The notes beneath the pieces were generated by a model, which was not told the origin of the DNA, ran no database searches, and saw only the letters and a program-made list of their open reading frames with translations. A stretch of DNA of 52,793 bases from the NCBI GenBank assembly GCA_000415505.1, contig KE354187.1:1-52793 (forward strand), given 5' to 3'. Every line of letters starts with the position of its first letter. Position 1 is the stretch's first letter. The stretch comes from Streptomyces afghaniensis 772. Its GTDB lineage: Bacteria > Actinomycetota > Actinomycetes > Streptomycetales > Streptomycetaceae. The position numbers were made by a program, and so were the translations under genes. This document shows, piece by piece, positions 24,797 to 33,702 of this stretch.

Positions 24797-26146
24797 TCAG
24801 GCCGGGCGGACCGCGCCCTTGATCGCCGACTGGCCGGCGAAGAACACCGACTCCTCACGGATGAGCGCTCCGGGGCCCGGGGCATGAATCATCATGCCGT
24901 CGCCGCTCCAGATGCCGACGTGGCCGAGGTCGTCGTGGAAGAAGACCAGGTCTCCGACCTGGACGTCAGCGAGCGAGACCTGCACCCCCGCTCCCCACTG
25001 GTCCTGGATGGTCCGGGGAAGCGTGACGCCGACAGCCTTCCACGCGGCCTGGGACAGACCGGGGGCGTCGTACGATCCCGGCCCGACCGCGCCCCATACG
25101 CAGGGCCGACCGATCTGCGCTCGGGCGAAGGCGACCACTCGCTCGGCCTGGGTGCTGTGGCCGGCGTCCTGCGGCAGCCATGATCCACCGTAGACACCGG
25201 GTGAGAAGGCGGTGGAGGGAGTTTCGCGTGCCGTGAAGGTAACCAGTTCCGCCGGGGCGGCAGCCGCGGTCGGCGCAGCGGGGGCGGGTGCGGTGGCCGG
25301 CTCGGCGGGCACCGCCGGACGAGGGGCCGCCAGGGCAGGAGCAGAGATGCTCGGCAGACCAGCACCATAGGTCGCGGTGGTGCCGTCGGCCGGTGGGCCG
25401 GAGGTGGAGTGAGCGGTGAGATCGGCTGAGAAAGCCGTGGCGTACGGTGCGGTCGCGCCGCTCGCCGGATCGGCACCGTACGTCTCCATCCCGCCTGTTG
25501 GAGGATCCGCATGGTGAGTACCCACGCTGGGGTGCGGGACGGTGGGCAGCGCCGCGGCGGACTGCGGGCCGGGCAGTGGGCCGGACTCCGGGGCGGGCGC
25601 TGGTGCGGGCTCGTACAGCGGCCGCGCCGGCTGGTCGCCGAGGGCCGGCTGCGCGTCGGCCTGCCAGGCGCTCTCGTCCCGACGGGACTCGCCTGCCGCA
25701 GCCGGTGCGACACGCTGGTCGGGGAGCTCCGGGAGAAGTCCAGTGGCCGGGGCCTGAGCTGATCCGCCGGTCAGCCCCCACGCAACACCGGTGGGCGCCG
25801 GGGGCGCTTCGAGAGCGCGGGGTTCCGCGGGACGTTCCGCCGGGCGCATGGGTCGTACCGCCTGGGGCGCGCGGTCGGGACGGGCCGGCAACCTCCTGTC
25901 CGGCTGCGACGCCGGCACGGTCGGGCCCAGTTTGGCACGGGCAGCCTCGAACCACTGTCGGGCAAAGGTTCCGACCGCGGGCTCCCTGTCCCCCTGGGAC
26001 CGGCTGCGGGCGGCCGCGCCCCGCTGGCGCGGGATCGCAGCGGCGCGGGTCGCGTTGAAGGTACCCGTGTCGCTCTCTGCCCGGTCGTAGAGGCTGTCGA
26101 TCAACCGCCGAACCTCGTCAGGGCTCGGCTCCTCGCTCTCACTCAC
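24797..26146 (-). CDS. NlpC/P60-like protein with a degenerate active site
   Basis: About 449 residues. Positions 1-60 are helical ([24 protein letters not shown]). Positions 60-325 are a low-complexity Pro/Ala-rich region with repeated [17 protein letters not shown]-like units. The last 120 residues form an NlpC/P60 fold: [33 protein letters not shown], then [32 protein letters not shown]. In active peptidoglycan endopeptidases the motif is D-C-S-G-L; here Ala361 replaces the Cys. The His is kept, and a Cys occurs seven residues before the motif's Tyr (RPCVWG). No signal peptide is obvious. It is either a binding pseudoenzyme or uses a relocated Cys. The start is uncertain: GTG 26146 is preferred over TTG 26206. 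Confidence 0.8.
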   Translation of the reverse strand: MSESEEPSPDEVRRLIDSLYDRAESDTGTFNATRAAAIPRQRGAAARSRSQGDREPAVGTFARQWFEAARAKLGPTVPASQPDRRLPARPDRAPQAVRPMRPAERPAEPRALEAPPAPTGVAWGLTGGSAQAPATGLLPELPDQRVAPAAAGESRRDESAWQADAQPALGDQPARPLYEPAPAPAPESGPLPGPQSAAALPTVPHPSVGTHHADPPTGGMETYGADPASGATAPYATAFSADLTAHSTSGPPADGTTATYGAGLPSISAPALAAPRPAVPAEPATAPAPAAPTAAAAPAELVTFTARETPSTAFSPGVYGGSWLPQDAGHSTQAERVVAFARAQIGRPCVWGAVGPGSYDAPGLSQAAWKAVGVTLPRTIQDQWGAGVQVSLADVQVGDLVFFHDDLGHVGIWSGDGMMIHAPGPGALIREESVFFAGQSAIKGAVRPA

Positions 26147-26546
26147 CAACGCGGGATCCAGCAGTCTGCGAGAGCCGGGCCTGGACGGTGAAAGCCGCCG
26201 GGGCAAGGGAGTTGGTCCTGTCCGCGAAGTCGGTCGCTTCGGGGCGCGAGGTTCGTTCCGACGCCATGGATAAGGGCGCTCCTTCCGTCCGAGTGCACGA
26301 AACCACCTGCCTGTCGGAAGAAGTCGTGCACGCAGTGGTCAACTTAGCCAACTTGTGAGCCTTCCGTGAAGATCGAAGACCGAAACGTCCGATATGCTTC
26401 TGTGATCTTCACCTCGCATTCGCACCCCGCAGACAATCCACCTCACAGGTGCAGAACTTGGACCGCATTGGGACATCGCGGGTGACTGAGTGAGCGTCAA
26501 GAAAGGTGGTGGCCGCGGCGGGCGGAACGAGGCGTGGTCTGAGCGG
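26147..26546. other. Intergenic region between NlpC-like and methyltransferase genes
   Basis: No gene supported. An inverted repeat GTGAAGATC (26366-26374) / GATCTTCAC (26404-26412) with a 29-base loop stands about 220 bp upstream of the leftward NlpC-like gene. The region around 26330-26460 is more A/T-rich than its surroundings and probably holds that gene's promoter. Confidence 0.45.
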
Positions 26547-26999
26547 CTACCGGCGTCGACAGCAGAACTCTGCATGAGTGGGACGGGGAAAGGCGCGGGA
26601 GACGACGTCGAACCCGGCTCGCTGCAGCATGCCCTCGACGATCCAGGTGTAGGTGGAGAACTCCTCCCGGACATGGGCTTCGAAGTCGGCCCTGGTGAAA
26701 CCCTCGTTGGCCGGGCGGCCCGCTGTATCGATCCACTGCTGCAGATGTGCCTCTGCGCTGGAGGGCTCGAAACTGAAGATCACGTCCCACAGGTAGAAGG
26801 ACCCGCCGGGACGGAGCATCCCTGCTGCGTTGAGCAGTGCCTGCTGGTTCCAGAAGTCCGGGAGCTGGTGCAGGGCCGACTTCGTGGTGACCACGTCGGC
26901 GAGAGGGCCCTGGTGGGCGTAGTCGACCTGGATTCTCGCCAGCCGGACATCGGCGGCTGCGGCCTGAATCACCCGGTGGTCGAACACATCACGAGTCAT
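26547..26999 (-). CDS. Class I SAM-dependent methyltransferase, N-terminally truncated
   Basis: From ATG 26999 (start MTRDVFDHRV) 150 residues are encoded. They match the C-terminal two thirds of a class I methyltransferase: ADVVTTKSALHQLPDFWNQQALLNAAGMLRPGGSFYLWDVIFSF is the motif IV to post-motif region, and the end (EGMLQRAGFDVVSRAFPRPTHAEF) is the usual C-terminus. The SAM-binding glycine motif that should precede it is absent, and the sequence upstream in the same frame is unrelated. It is probably a decayed gene even though its frame is open. It has no operon partner. Confidence 0.6.
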   Translation of the reverse strand: MTRDVFDHRVIQAAAADVRLARIQVDYAHQGPLADVVTTKSALHQLPDFWNQQALLNAAGMLRPGGSFYLWDVIFSFEPSSAEAHLQQWIDTAGRPANEGFTRADFEAHVREEFSTYTWIVEGMLQRAGFDVVSRAFPRPTHAEFCCRRR

Positions 27000-27280
27000 C
27001 GGGACAACATAAGGCGACGGTCCGACACCGGGATGGCGCCGGGACAGTGCCCCGGTCGCATCTGCTGCTGACGACCAGCACCGTGGGTACAACTTGAGAT
27101 CGACCAGCAGCAAAGCTGATGGCCACGGCAGCGACCCTGACCATCGCGGCCCTGAGGCCTGAGCGGGGCAAAAGAACATTACTGACTGGGAACAACCGGC
27201 TCCTCTTGTCCGTACCATCTCTCACCAAGGCATCTTGCGGCGCATGCGGCGTCCCCACATGCCAGGAAAGGTTCAACACC

Positions 27281-27916
27281 ATGCCCGAGACAACGGCTCC
27301 CGCCACTGAACTCGCATCGCAGTACATCGCCCAGGTGACAGGCGACCTTGAGGCAAACCTCAAGGAGCAGGAACGCATCGGTGCGGAAATCGCCTCCCTT
27401 CAGGAGCAGCTTGCCGCTCTGCAACATGACCACGGCGTGCTGGTGAGCATGCAGCAGGCACTCGGCATCACACAGGCGCCGACCGGGTCTGCAGCCGAGC
27501 CCAAGAGTGCGTCGGTGCCCTCCCCACGACGGAACAAGGTCGGCACTGCGGCCGGCGGGAAGCAGAAGGCGCACAAGTCACCTGCCGCGCCGGCGAAGAA
27601 AACAGCCCGGAAGCCGAAGGCCAAGACGGCGGACACCACAAAGACCGCCGAGCCCACCCTGGTCGAGCTCATTCGGCGCCACCTCGCCGAGCAGACGGAA
27701 CCGCGTTCCGCTGCGGAAATCTCCACAGCGCTCGGCCAGGCTCACCCCGATCGCGACATCGCGACGAAGGTCGTGCGCGTCACCCTCGAGGGGCTGGTGG
27801 CCAAGAGCAAGGCCGAGCGCACCAAGCAGGGAAGGTCCGTCTTCTACAGCGCGCATGGGCCGAAGCCGACGGCTGCGCCAGAAGCTGAGACACAGCCCGA
27901 ACCCACCGAGAGCTGA
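27281..27916 (+). CDS. Coiled-coil, lysine/alanine-rich linker, winged-helix protein
   Basis: A 211-residue protein with three parts. Residues 8-70 form a strong coiled coil (LKEQERIGAEIASLQEQLAALQHDHGVLVSMQQAL). Residues 95-125 are a histone H1-like basic linker (HKSPAAPAKKTARKPKAKT). Residues 130-190 are a probable winged helix (TLVELIRRHLAEQTEPRSAAEISTALGQAHPDRDIATKVVRVTLEGLVAKSKAERTKQGRSVFYSA). The end is acidic. Layout suggests an oligomeric DNA-binding or nucleoid-associated protein; no named family was recognised. AGGAAAGG precedes ATG 27281. It stands alone. Confidence 0.78.
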   Translation: MPETTAPATELASQYIAQVTGDLEANLKEQERIGAEIASLQEQLAALQHDHGVLVSMQQALGITQAPTGSAAEPKSASVPSPRRNKVGTAAGGKQKAHKSPAAPAKKTARKPKAKTADTTKTAEPTLVELIRRHLAEQTEPRSAAEISTALGQAHPDRDIATKVVRVTLEGLVAKSKAERTKQGRSVFYSAHGPKPTAAPEAETQPEPTES

Positions 27917-27976
27917 CGGCAGGAGGCACAAGGTATTGCCCTTCCCGACCCGCCGTGCTTAAGGTCACCCCGTTTG

Positions 27977-28006
27977 TCGAATCGATTCGATTGGTTCGAC
28001 CGAACC
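27977..28006. promoter_or_regulatory. Tandem LacI-type operators upstream of the sugar operon regulator
   Basis: A perfect 14-bp palindrome TCGAATCGATTCGA (27977-27990) followed after 2 bp by GGTTCG-AC-CGAACC (27993-28006). Both contain the TTCG/CGAA half-site and central CG step usual for LacI-family operators. They lie 37-66 bp upstream of the regulator ATG, so autorepression is likely. Confidence 0.7.
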
Positions 28007-28042
28007 CAACGGGGCCCAAGACGGGCCCGGGTGGAGGTGGGG

Positions 28043-29105
28043 ATGACCACGATCAAGGACGTCGCCGAGCGCGCAGGCGTCGCGCCGAGCACCGTGTCGT
28101 ACGTTCTGAGCGGGTCGCGCAAGATCTCCGAGGACACCCGGCGCGCGGTGCAGGCCGCGATCGACGAGCTCGGATACCACCCGCGCGCGAGTGCCCGTAC
28201 GCTGCGCAGCGCGCGGACCCGGGTGCTCGCGCTGGCCGCGCCGCGCGTGCCCGGGGCGTACCGGGCGATCGACGGGCGATTCGCGATCGACGTCACCGAC
28301 GCCGCCCGTGTGCACGGGTACGACGTGCTGCTGATGACGGACGGCGACGGCGTCGGTGGGCTGCGCCGGGTGGCCCGCAGCAGGCTCGCGGACGCCGCGG
28401 TGCTGATGGCGGTCGAGGACCGCGACCCCCGTGTCGAGGTCCTGCGCGAACTGGGCTTCCCCGGGGCGCTGCTCGGTCATGACGATCACGCGGCGCTGCC
28501 CTGGACCGACCTCGACTGGGAGGCCGCCGTCGCCCTCGCCGTGCGCGAGACCGCCGCGGCCGGCCACCGGCGGATCCTCTTCCTCTCGTCGGCCGAGCAC
28601 GAGGTCGCCGCACGCCGCGGCTATGCCCTGCACGGCCTCGACGGCGCCCGGCGAGCGACCGTCGAGACCGGGGCCGACGTCCGCGTGACTCCCCTCCCAC
28701 CGCGACCCGGACGTCCTCACAGGGCGGCTGAGTGAGGCGCTGACCGCGCGGCCCGTCCCGACCGCGCTGGTCGTCCAGCACCTGATTCTCCTCCCCCGCC
28801 TGCTGGATGCGGTGGCGGCGGCCGGGTTGCGGGTCCCCCACGATCTGACCGTCGTGCTCGTCGGCAGCCTCCCGGACGAGATGGGCATCCGGCATCTGCC
28901 GCGGATCGATCTGCCCGTCGCGGAGATGTCCACGGCCGTGGCCCGGCTCGCCATCGACGCGATCGGCTCCGGCCGCGACGACCGGTCATCGACTTCGCGG
29001 GAGCCCTTCGCGGCACCTGCCTCGAGCATGCCCTCCGGCGCTCCGCACCACCTGATCCAGCCGCGGATGGCCGGGCCCGTCATCGCCCCGCCGTCGCCCG
29101 GCTGA
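28043..29105 (+). pseudogene. LacI-family regulator with an internal frameshift
   Basis: The N-terminus from ATG 28043 is a normal LacI HTH (MTTIKDVAERAGVAPSTVSYVLSGSRKISEDTRRAVQAAIDELGYHP), followed by the first half of the ligand-binding domain. The frame ends at 28735. A different frame carries the expected continuation from about 28692 (HRDPDVLTGRLSEAL, then RVPHDLTVVLVGSLPDEMGIRHLPRIDLPVAEMSTAVARLAIDAI) to a stop at 29105. The break lies in a C-rich run at 28691-28700, so either a real indel or a sequencing error. As written, a 231-residue truncated product retaining DNA binding would result. It probably controlled the downstream transporter and glycosidases. Confidence 0.8.
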
Positions 29106-29194
29106 GCACTCGGACCGCCCGTACGGCACGGCCGGCGACGCCCCATCGCCGGACACCGCATGTCCAGAGCCGCACATGTTACGGAGGACCAGCC

Positions 29195-30448
29195 TTGCCG
29201 TTCTCAGCAGGACGCATCGGAACAAGACGCGGACGCGTTCCCGCGCTGGCCGTCACCCTTGCCTGTGTCATCGTCGCGCCGGGGCTGACCGGCTGTGCTG
29301 CGCAGCCCGACCCCGGCACCGTCACCGTGCTCAACTCGGCGACCGACACCGCCGAACACACCGCCAACCAGCGGTTCTTCGACCGCTGCGGCAAGCCGCT
29401 CGGCCTGAAGGTCGAGCAGGTCAGTGTGCCCGCCGACCAGATCGCCTCCAAGGCGCTGCGGATGGCGTCGTCCGACTCGCTCACCGACATCCTGGAGCTC
29501 GACGGCTCGGAGCTGCCCCAGTTCGCGCAGACCGAGGGCCTGCGGCCGCTCGACGAGGTCGGGGTCGACACCTCCGGCCTCTCCGCGAGCGCGAAGTCCC
29601 TGGGCTCATACGACGGCACTCAGTACGGCATCGCCCGTTCCGTCAACTCCCTCGCGCTGATCTACAACACCAAGCTCCTCGAGGACGCGGGTATCGCCGT
29701 GCCCACCACCTGGAAGGAGCTGCGGGCCGCCGCGAAGAAGCTGACCGCGGGCGACACGTACGGCATGGCCTTCAGCGCGAGCCCGAACGCGGACGGCGTC
29801 TACCAGTTCCTTCCCTTCTTCTGGTCCGCGGGCGGTGACGAGGCCGAGATCGACAACGGCAAGGGCGAGGCCGCCCTCCAGCTCTGGAAGGACCTGGTCG
29901 CGGACGGCTCCGCCTCCAGGTCCGTCGTCAACTGGAACCAGCAGGACGTCAACGACCAGTTCGTCGCCGGCCGCGCCGCCATGATGATCAACGGGCCGTG
30001 GCAGGTGCCGGTCCTCAGTGCCCAGAAGAAGGTGGACTGGGCGGTCGCGAGCATTCCGGTGCCCGAGGCGGGCAAGCCGGCGGTGCCGCCCATCGGCGGC
30101 ACCGTCATGGCCGTACCGAAGAACGACGAGGACCCGGCCCGCGAGAACAACGCCGGCAAGGTCCTGAACTGCCTCAACTCCGAGAAGAACCAGCTGCAAT
30201 GGGGCGTGTCGGTCAACAACGTGCCCACCCGCGCCACGGCCGCGCAGGCGTACGCGAAGCAGAACCCGAAGCTCGCCGCCTTCGCCGAGCTCGTCACCAC
30301 CGCCCGCTCCCGTACGGCGAAGGTCGGCACCGGCTGGCCGGTCGTCGGCGACGCGCTCGCGGGCGCCTTCCAGTCCGTGCTGACGGGCCGGACCAGTCCG
30401 GAACAGGCCCTGCGCCGGGCCCAGCAGCAGGCTTCGGCGGGGAAGTGA
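29195..30448 (+). CDS. Sugar ABC transporter substrate-binding lipoprotein
   Basis: Extracytoplasmic solute-binding protein family 1, 417 residues, tethered by lipid. It begins at TTG 29195 with GGAGG at 29183-29187. The signal peptide has twin arginines and a lipobox ending at Cys34 (GLTGC). The mature protein shows the family pattern (TVLNSATDTAEHTANQRFFDRC, NSLALIYNTKLLEDAGI, FVAGRAAMMINGPWQV). It precedes two permeases in one operon with two glycoside hydrolases. From those enzymes the ligand is likely an oligosaccharide carrying alpha-xylosyl and beta-glucosyl units; this is inference. Confidence 0.9.
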   Translation: MPFSAGRIGTRRGRVPALAVTLACVIVAPGLTGCAAQPDPGTVTVLNSATDTAEHTANQRFFDRCGKPLGLKVEQVSVPADQIASKALRMASSDSLTDILELDGSELPQFAQTEGLRPLDEVGVDTSGLSASAKSLGSYDGTQYGIARSVNSLALIYNTKLLEDAGIAVPTTWKELRAAAKKLTAGDTYGMAFSASPNADGVYQFLPFFWSAGGDEAEIDNGKGEAALQLWKDLVADGSASRSVVNWNQQDVNDQFVAGRAAMMINGPWQVPVLSAQKKVDWAVASIPVPEAGKPAVPPIGGTVMAVPKNDEDPARENNAGKVLNCLNSEKNQLQWGVSVNNVPTRATAAQAYAKQNPKLAAFAELVTTARSRTAKVGTGWPVVGDALAGAFQSVLTGRTSPEQALRRAQQQASAGK

Positions 30449-30458
30449 GGAACCGGCC

Positions 30459-31418
30459 ATGACCACCATCACCTCCCCGGCGCCCGCCGCCGGCGCCGCC
30501 CCTGTGAAGTCCGCAACCGGCCGCGCTCCGCTGCGCCGCGGGCTGCTGCGCTGGCTCTTCGTCGCTCCCGCGCTCGCCTACATGGCGCTCTTCTTCGGCT
30601 ACCCGCTCGTCCGCAACATCGTGATGAGCTTCCAGCACTACACGCCGAAGACGTACTTCACCGGCGAGGCACCGTTCAACGGCCTCGACAACTGGCGGGC
30701 CGTCTTCGCCGACGAGCTGTTCACCGACGCCCTGTGGCACACGGCCCTGTTCACCGTCGGCTCGCTGCTCGGCCAGTTCACCCTCGGCCTGGCCCTCGCC
30801 GTCTTCTTCTCCCGACGCTTCCGGCTCTCCGGCTTCGTGCGCGCCGTCCTGCTGCTGCCGTGGCTCGTGCCCATGGTCGTCTCCGCCGTCGTCTGGCGGC
30901 GCATCCTCGACCAGGACCACGGCATGCTGAACACCGCCCTCCACGCGGTCGGCCTGGCCCCGCAGGACGGCGTGCCGTGGCTGAGCAGCCCCGGCGTGGC
31001 CCTGCTGTCGGCGGTCCTGGTCAACATCTGGATCGGCATCCCGTTCAACATGGTCATCCTTTACGGCGGTCTCCAGGAGATCCCGCGCGACCTGTACGAG
31101 GCCGCGTCGCTCGACGGCTCCGGCCCATGGCGGACGTTCCGCAGCATCACGCTGCCGATGCTGCGCCCGGTGATCACCGTCGTGCTCGTGCTGGGCTTCA
31201 TGTCGACGGTGAAGATCCTCGACCTGATCCTGGCGCTGACCTCGGGCGGCCCCGCGGACTCCACACAGACCCTGGGCACGGTCACGTACCAGCTCTCCTT
31301 CCTTCAGCTCGACTTCGGCCAGGGCGCCGTGGTGGGCAACGTCCTGATCCTCATCAGCGCGGTCTTCGCCGTGCTGTACCTGCGGGCTAACCGCGCCGAC
31401 TTCGGCAAGGGGAAGTGA
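30459..31418 (+). CDS. Sugar ABC transporter permease (MalF type)
   Basis: Inner-membrane permease of the CUT1 group, 319 residues, about six helices after a short cytoplasmic N-terminus. The EAA loop that contacts the ATPase is DLYEAASLDGSGPWRTFRSITLPML. It starts 10 bp after the binding protein and is followed after 6 bp by its partner permease. No ATPase is encoded in the operon; in Streptomyces CUT1 systems commonly share one ATPase (MsiK) encoded elsewhere. Confidence 0.92.
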   Translation: MTTITSPAPAAGAAPVKSATGRAPLRRGLLRWLFVAPALAYMALFFGYPLVRNIVMSFQHYTPKTYFTGEAPFNGLDNWRAVFADELFTDALWHTALFTVGSLLGQFTLGLALAVFFSRRFRLSGFVRAVLLLPWLVPMVVSAVVWRRILDQDHGMLNTALHAVGLAPQDGVPWLSSPGVALLSAVLVNIWIGIPFNMVILYGGLQEIPRDLYEAASLDGSGPWRTFRSITLPMLRPVITVVLVLGFMSTVKILDLILALTSGGPADSTQTLGTVTYQLSFLQLDFGQGAVVGNVLILISAVFAVLYLRANRADFGKGK

Positions 31419-31424
31419 CCGGTG

Positions 31425-32264
31425 ATGAACCGACCGATGAAACGACCTGCGAGCCTGCTGCGCGTTCGTTCGGTGTGGAACACCGCCGCCGCGCTGCTGA
31501 TCCTCGCCGTGCTGCTCTTCCCCGTGTACTGGATGCTCAACACCGCCCTCCAGCCCGAGTCGAGCATCGCCGCCACCGAGTGGTTCCCCGTATCACCGTC
31601 CCTCAAGAACTTCGACACGGCGATCAGCACCCAGGGCGGCTCGCTGCTCACCAGCTTCGTCGTCGCGCTCGGCGCCGTCGTCGTCTGTCTCGCGCTCGCC
31701 GCGCCCGCCGCGTACGGTCTCGCCCAGTTCGGACTCCGCGGCGGGCAGGGCATCGTCTTCGCGACGCTCATCACGCAGATGGTTCCGGGCATCGTCATCG
31801 CCAACGCCCTCTACAGCGCCTACGCCCAGCTCGACCTCGTCAACTCCTACCTGGGGCTGATCCTGGCGGACGCCTCGCTCGGTCTGCCGTTCGCGGTCGT
31901 GCTGCTGCGGGCGTTCATGGTGTCGATTCCCAGCGAGGTCGTCGAGGCCGCGATGGTGGACGGTGCGAACCGCTTCACCGCGTTCGTGCGGATCGTGCTG
32001 CCCATGAGCCGCAACGCCCTGATCACGGCGGGACTCTTCACCTTCCTCTTCGCCTGGTCCGACTTCATGTTCGCGCTCACCCTCAACACCACGGACGACG
32101 TCAAGCCCATCACGCTCGGCATCTACCAGTTCGTCGGCGCACATGTCAGCGACTGGGGCGCGGTCATGGCGACCGCGGTGCTCTCCGCCGTACCGGCCGC
32201 GATCCTGCTCGTCGTCGCCCAGAAGTACATCGCTGCCGGGATCACCGGTGGGTCGGTCAAGTAG
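31425..32264 (+). CDS. Sugar ABC transporter permease (MalG type)
   Basis: Second permease of the heterodimer, 279 residues, six predicted helices. The EAA loop is EVVEAAMVDGANRFTAFVRIVLPM. ATG 31425 (GTG 31422 is also possible) has GGGGAA about 10 bp upstream. It is tightly packed in the operon, with the GH1 gene starting 13 bp later. Confidence 0.92.
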   Translation: MNRPMKRPASLLRVRSVWNTAAALLILAVLLFPVYWMLNTALQPESSIAATEWFPVSPSLKNFDTAISTQGGSLLTSFVVALGAVVVCLALAAPAAYGLAQFGLRGGQGIVFATLITQMVPGIVIANALYSAYAQLDLVNSYLGLILADASLGLPFAVVLLRAFMVSIPSEVVEAAMVDGANRFTAFVRIVLPMSRNALITAGLFTFLFAWSDFMFALTLNTTDDVKPITLGIYQFVGAHVSDWGAVMATAVLSAVPAAILLVVAQKYIAAGITGGSVK

Positions 32265-32277
32265 GCAGGTGCCTTCA

Positions 32278-33702
32278 GTGAGTGTCTCCGAGTCCGTCGA
32301 GTTCCCCGAGTTCCCCGCCGGCTTCTTCTTCGGTGCCGCCACGGCCAGTTACCAGATCGAGGGCGCGTACGACCAGGACGGCCGGGGACCGTCCATCTGG
32401 GACACCTTCTGCCGTGAGCCCGGGCGCGTCGCGGACGGCGCCACCGGTGACGTCGCCTGCGACCACTACCACCGCTACCGCGAGGACATCGCGCTGCTGC
32501 GCGAGCTGGGCGTGGACAGCTACCGCTTCTCCATCGCCTGGCCGCGTATCCAGCCGGCCGGCTCCGGCCCCGCCAACTCGGCGGGGCTCGACTTCTACGA
32601 CCGGCTCGTCGACGAGTTGCTGGCCTCCGGCATCTCCCCCGCCGCCACCCTCTACCACTGGGACCTGCCCCAGGCCCTGGAGGACCGGGGCGGCTGGCGG
32701 GTACGCGAGACGGCGGAGCGGTTCGCCGAGTACGCCGGGGTGGTCGCCGCCCGGCTCGGTGACCGGGTGGACCGCTGGATCACGCTCAACGAGCCCTTCT
32801 GCAGCGCCTTCGTCGGCTACGCGGCGGGCGCCCACGCCCCGGGCGCCCGCGAGGGACGCGGAGCGCTGGCCGCAGCACACCATCTGCTCGTCGGCCACGG
32901 GCTGGCCGTGCGCGCGCTGCGCGCGGCGGGGACACGGGAGGTCGGGATCACGCTCAACCCCGACCGGCTGCTGCCGGCCACGGACTCCCCCGCCGACACG
33001 GCCGCCGTACGCCGCGTCGGGACGCTCCACAACGACGTGTGGTTCGAGCCGCTGTTCGCCGGGCGCTACCCGGAGCACGAAGCCGAGACCTGGGGTGAGT
33101 TGCTGCCCTCCGGCGACGGCTCGTACCGCCTCGACGGCGACCTCGGTCTCATCGGAGTACCGCTCGACTTCGTCGGCATCAACTACTACCGGCCGATCAC
33201 CGTCTCCGACGCCCCGTACCGCGACGCGGACCCGGCCACCCGCACCGCGGTCGACGTCCGGGCCGAGGAGACCTGGCGCGACGATGTCCGCCACACCACC
33301 ATGGGCTGGCCCGTCGTCCCGCACACCTTCACGGACCTGCTGGTGGATTTGGCCGAGCGCTATCCCGCGCTGCCGCCGCTCCTGATCACCGAGAACGGCT
33401 CGGCGGAGGCGGACACCCGCGACGCCGACGGCCGGGTCCGCGACGTGGAGCGGGTCGACTACCTCCGCAGCCATCTGGAGGCGCTCGCCACCGCCCTGCG
33501 CGCGGGCGTCGATGTGCGCGGCTATTACGTGTGGTCGCTGCTGGACAACTTCGAGTGGGCCCGCGGCTACGGCCAGCGCTTCGGCATCGTCCGGGTCGAC
33601 TACGACACGCAAGTACGCACACCCAAGGACAGCTACCGCTGGTACCAGCGGCTGATCGCCGCCCACCGCGCCCGTACCACCCCTGGTGAGGACCCTCGAT
33701 GA
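32278..33702 (+). CDS. GH1 beta-glucosidase
   Basis: Retaining beta-glucosidase of glycoside hydrolase family 1, 474 residues, no signal peptide, so it acts on imported sugars. The N-terminal GH1 signature is FFFGAATASYQIEGA. The acid/base Glu172 is in ITLNEPF and the nucleophile Glu372 in LLITENGSA; YYVWSLLDNFEWARGY is the sugar-binding loop. GTG 32278 is chosen; GTG 32269 is possible. Its stop overlaps the GH31 start (ATGA). It would trim beta-linked glucose from oligosaccharides after or before alpha-xylosidase action. Confidence 0.93.
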   Translation: MSVSESVEFPEFPAGFFFGAATASYQIEGAYDQDGRGPSIWDTFCREPGRVADGATGDVACDHYHRYREDIALLRELGVDSYRFSIAWPRIQPAGSGPANSAGLDFYDRLVDELLASGISPAATLYHWDLPQALEDRGGWRVRETAERFAEYAGVVAARLGDRVDRWITLNEPFCSAFVGYAAGAHAPGAREGRGALAAAHHLLVGHGLAVRALRAAGTREVGITLNPDRLLPATDSPADTAAVRRVGTLHNDVWFEPLFAGRYPEHEAETWGELLPSGDGSYRLDGDLGLIGVPLDFVGINYYRPITVSDAPYRDADPATRTAVDVRAEETWRDDVRHTTMGWPVVPHTFTDLLVDLAERYPALPPLLITENGSAEADTRDADGRVRDVERVDYLRSHLEALATALRAGVDVRGYYVWSLLDNFEWARGYGQRFGIVRVDYDTQVRTPKDSYRWYQRLIAAHRARTTPGEDPR

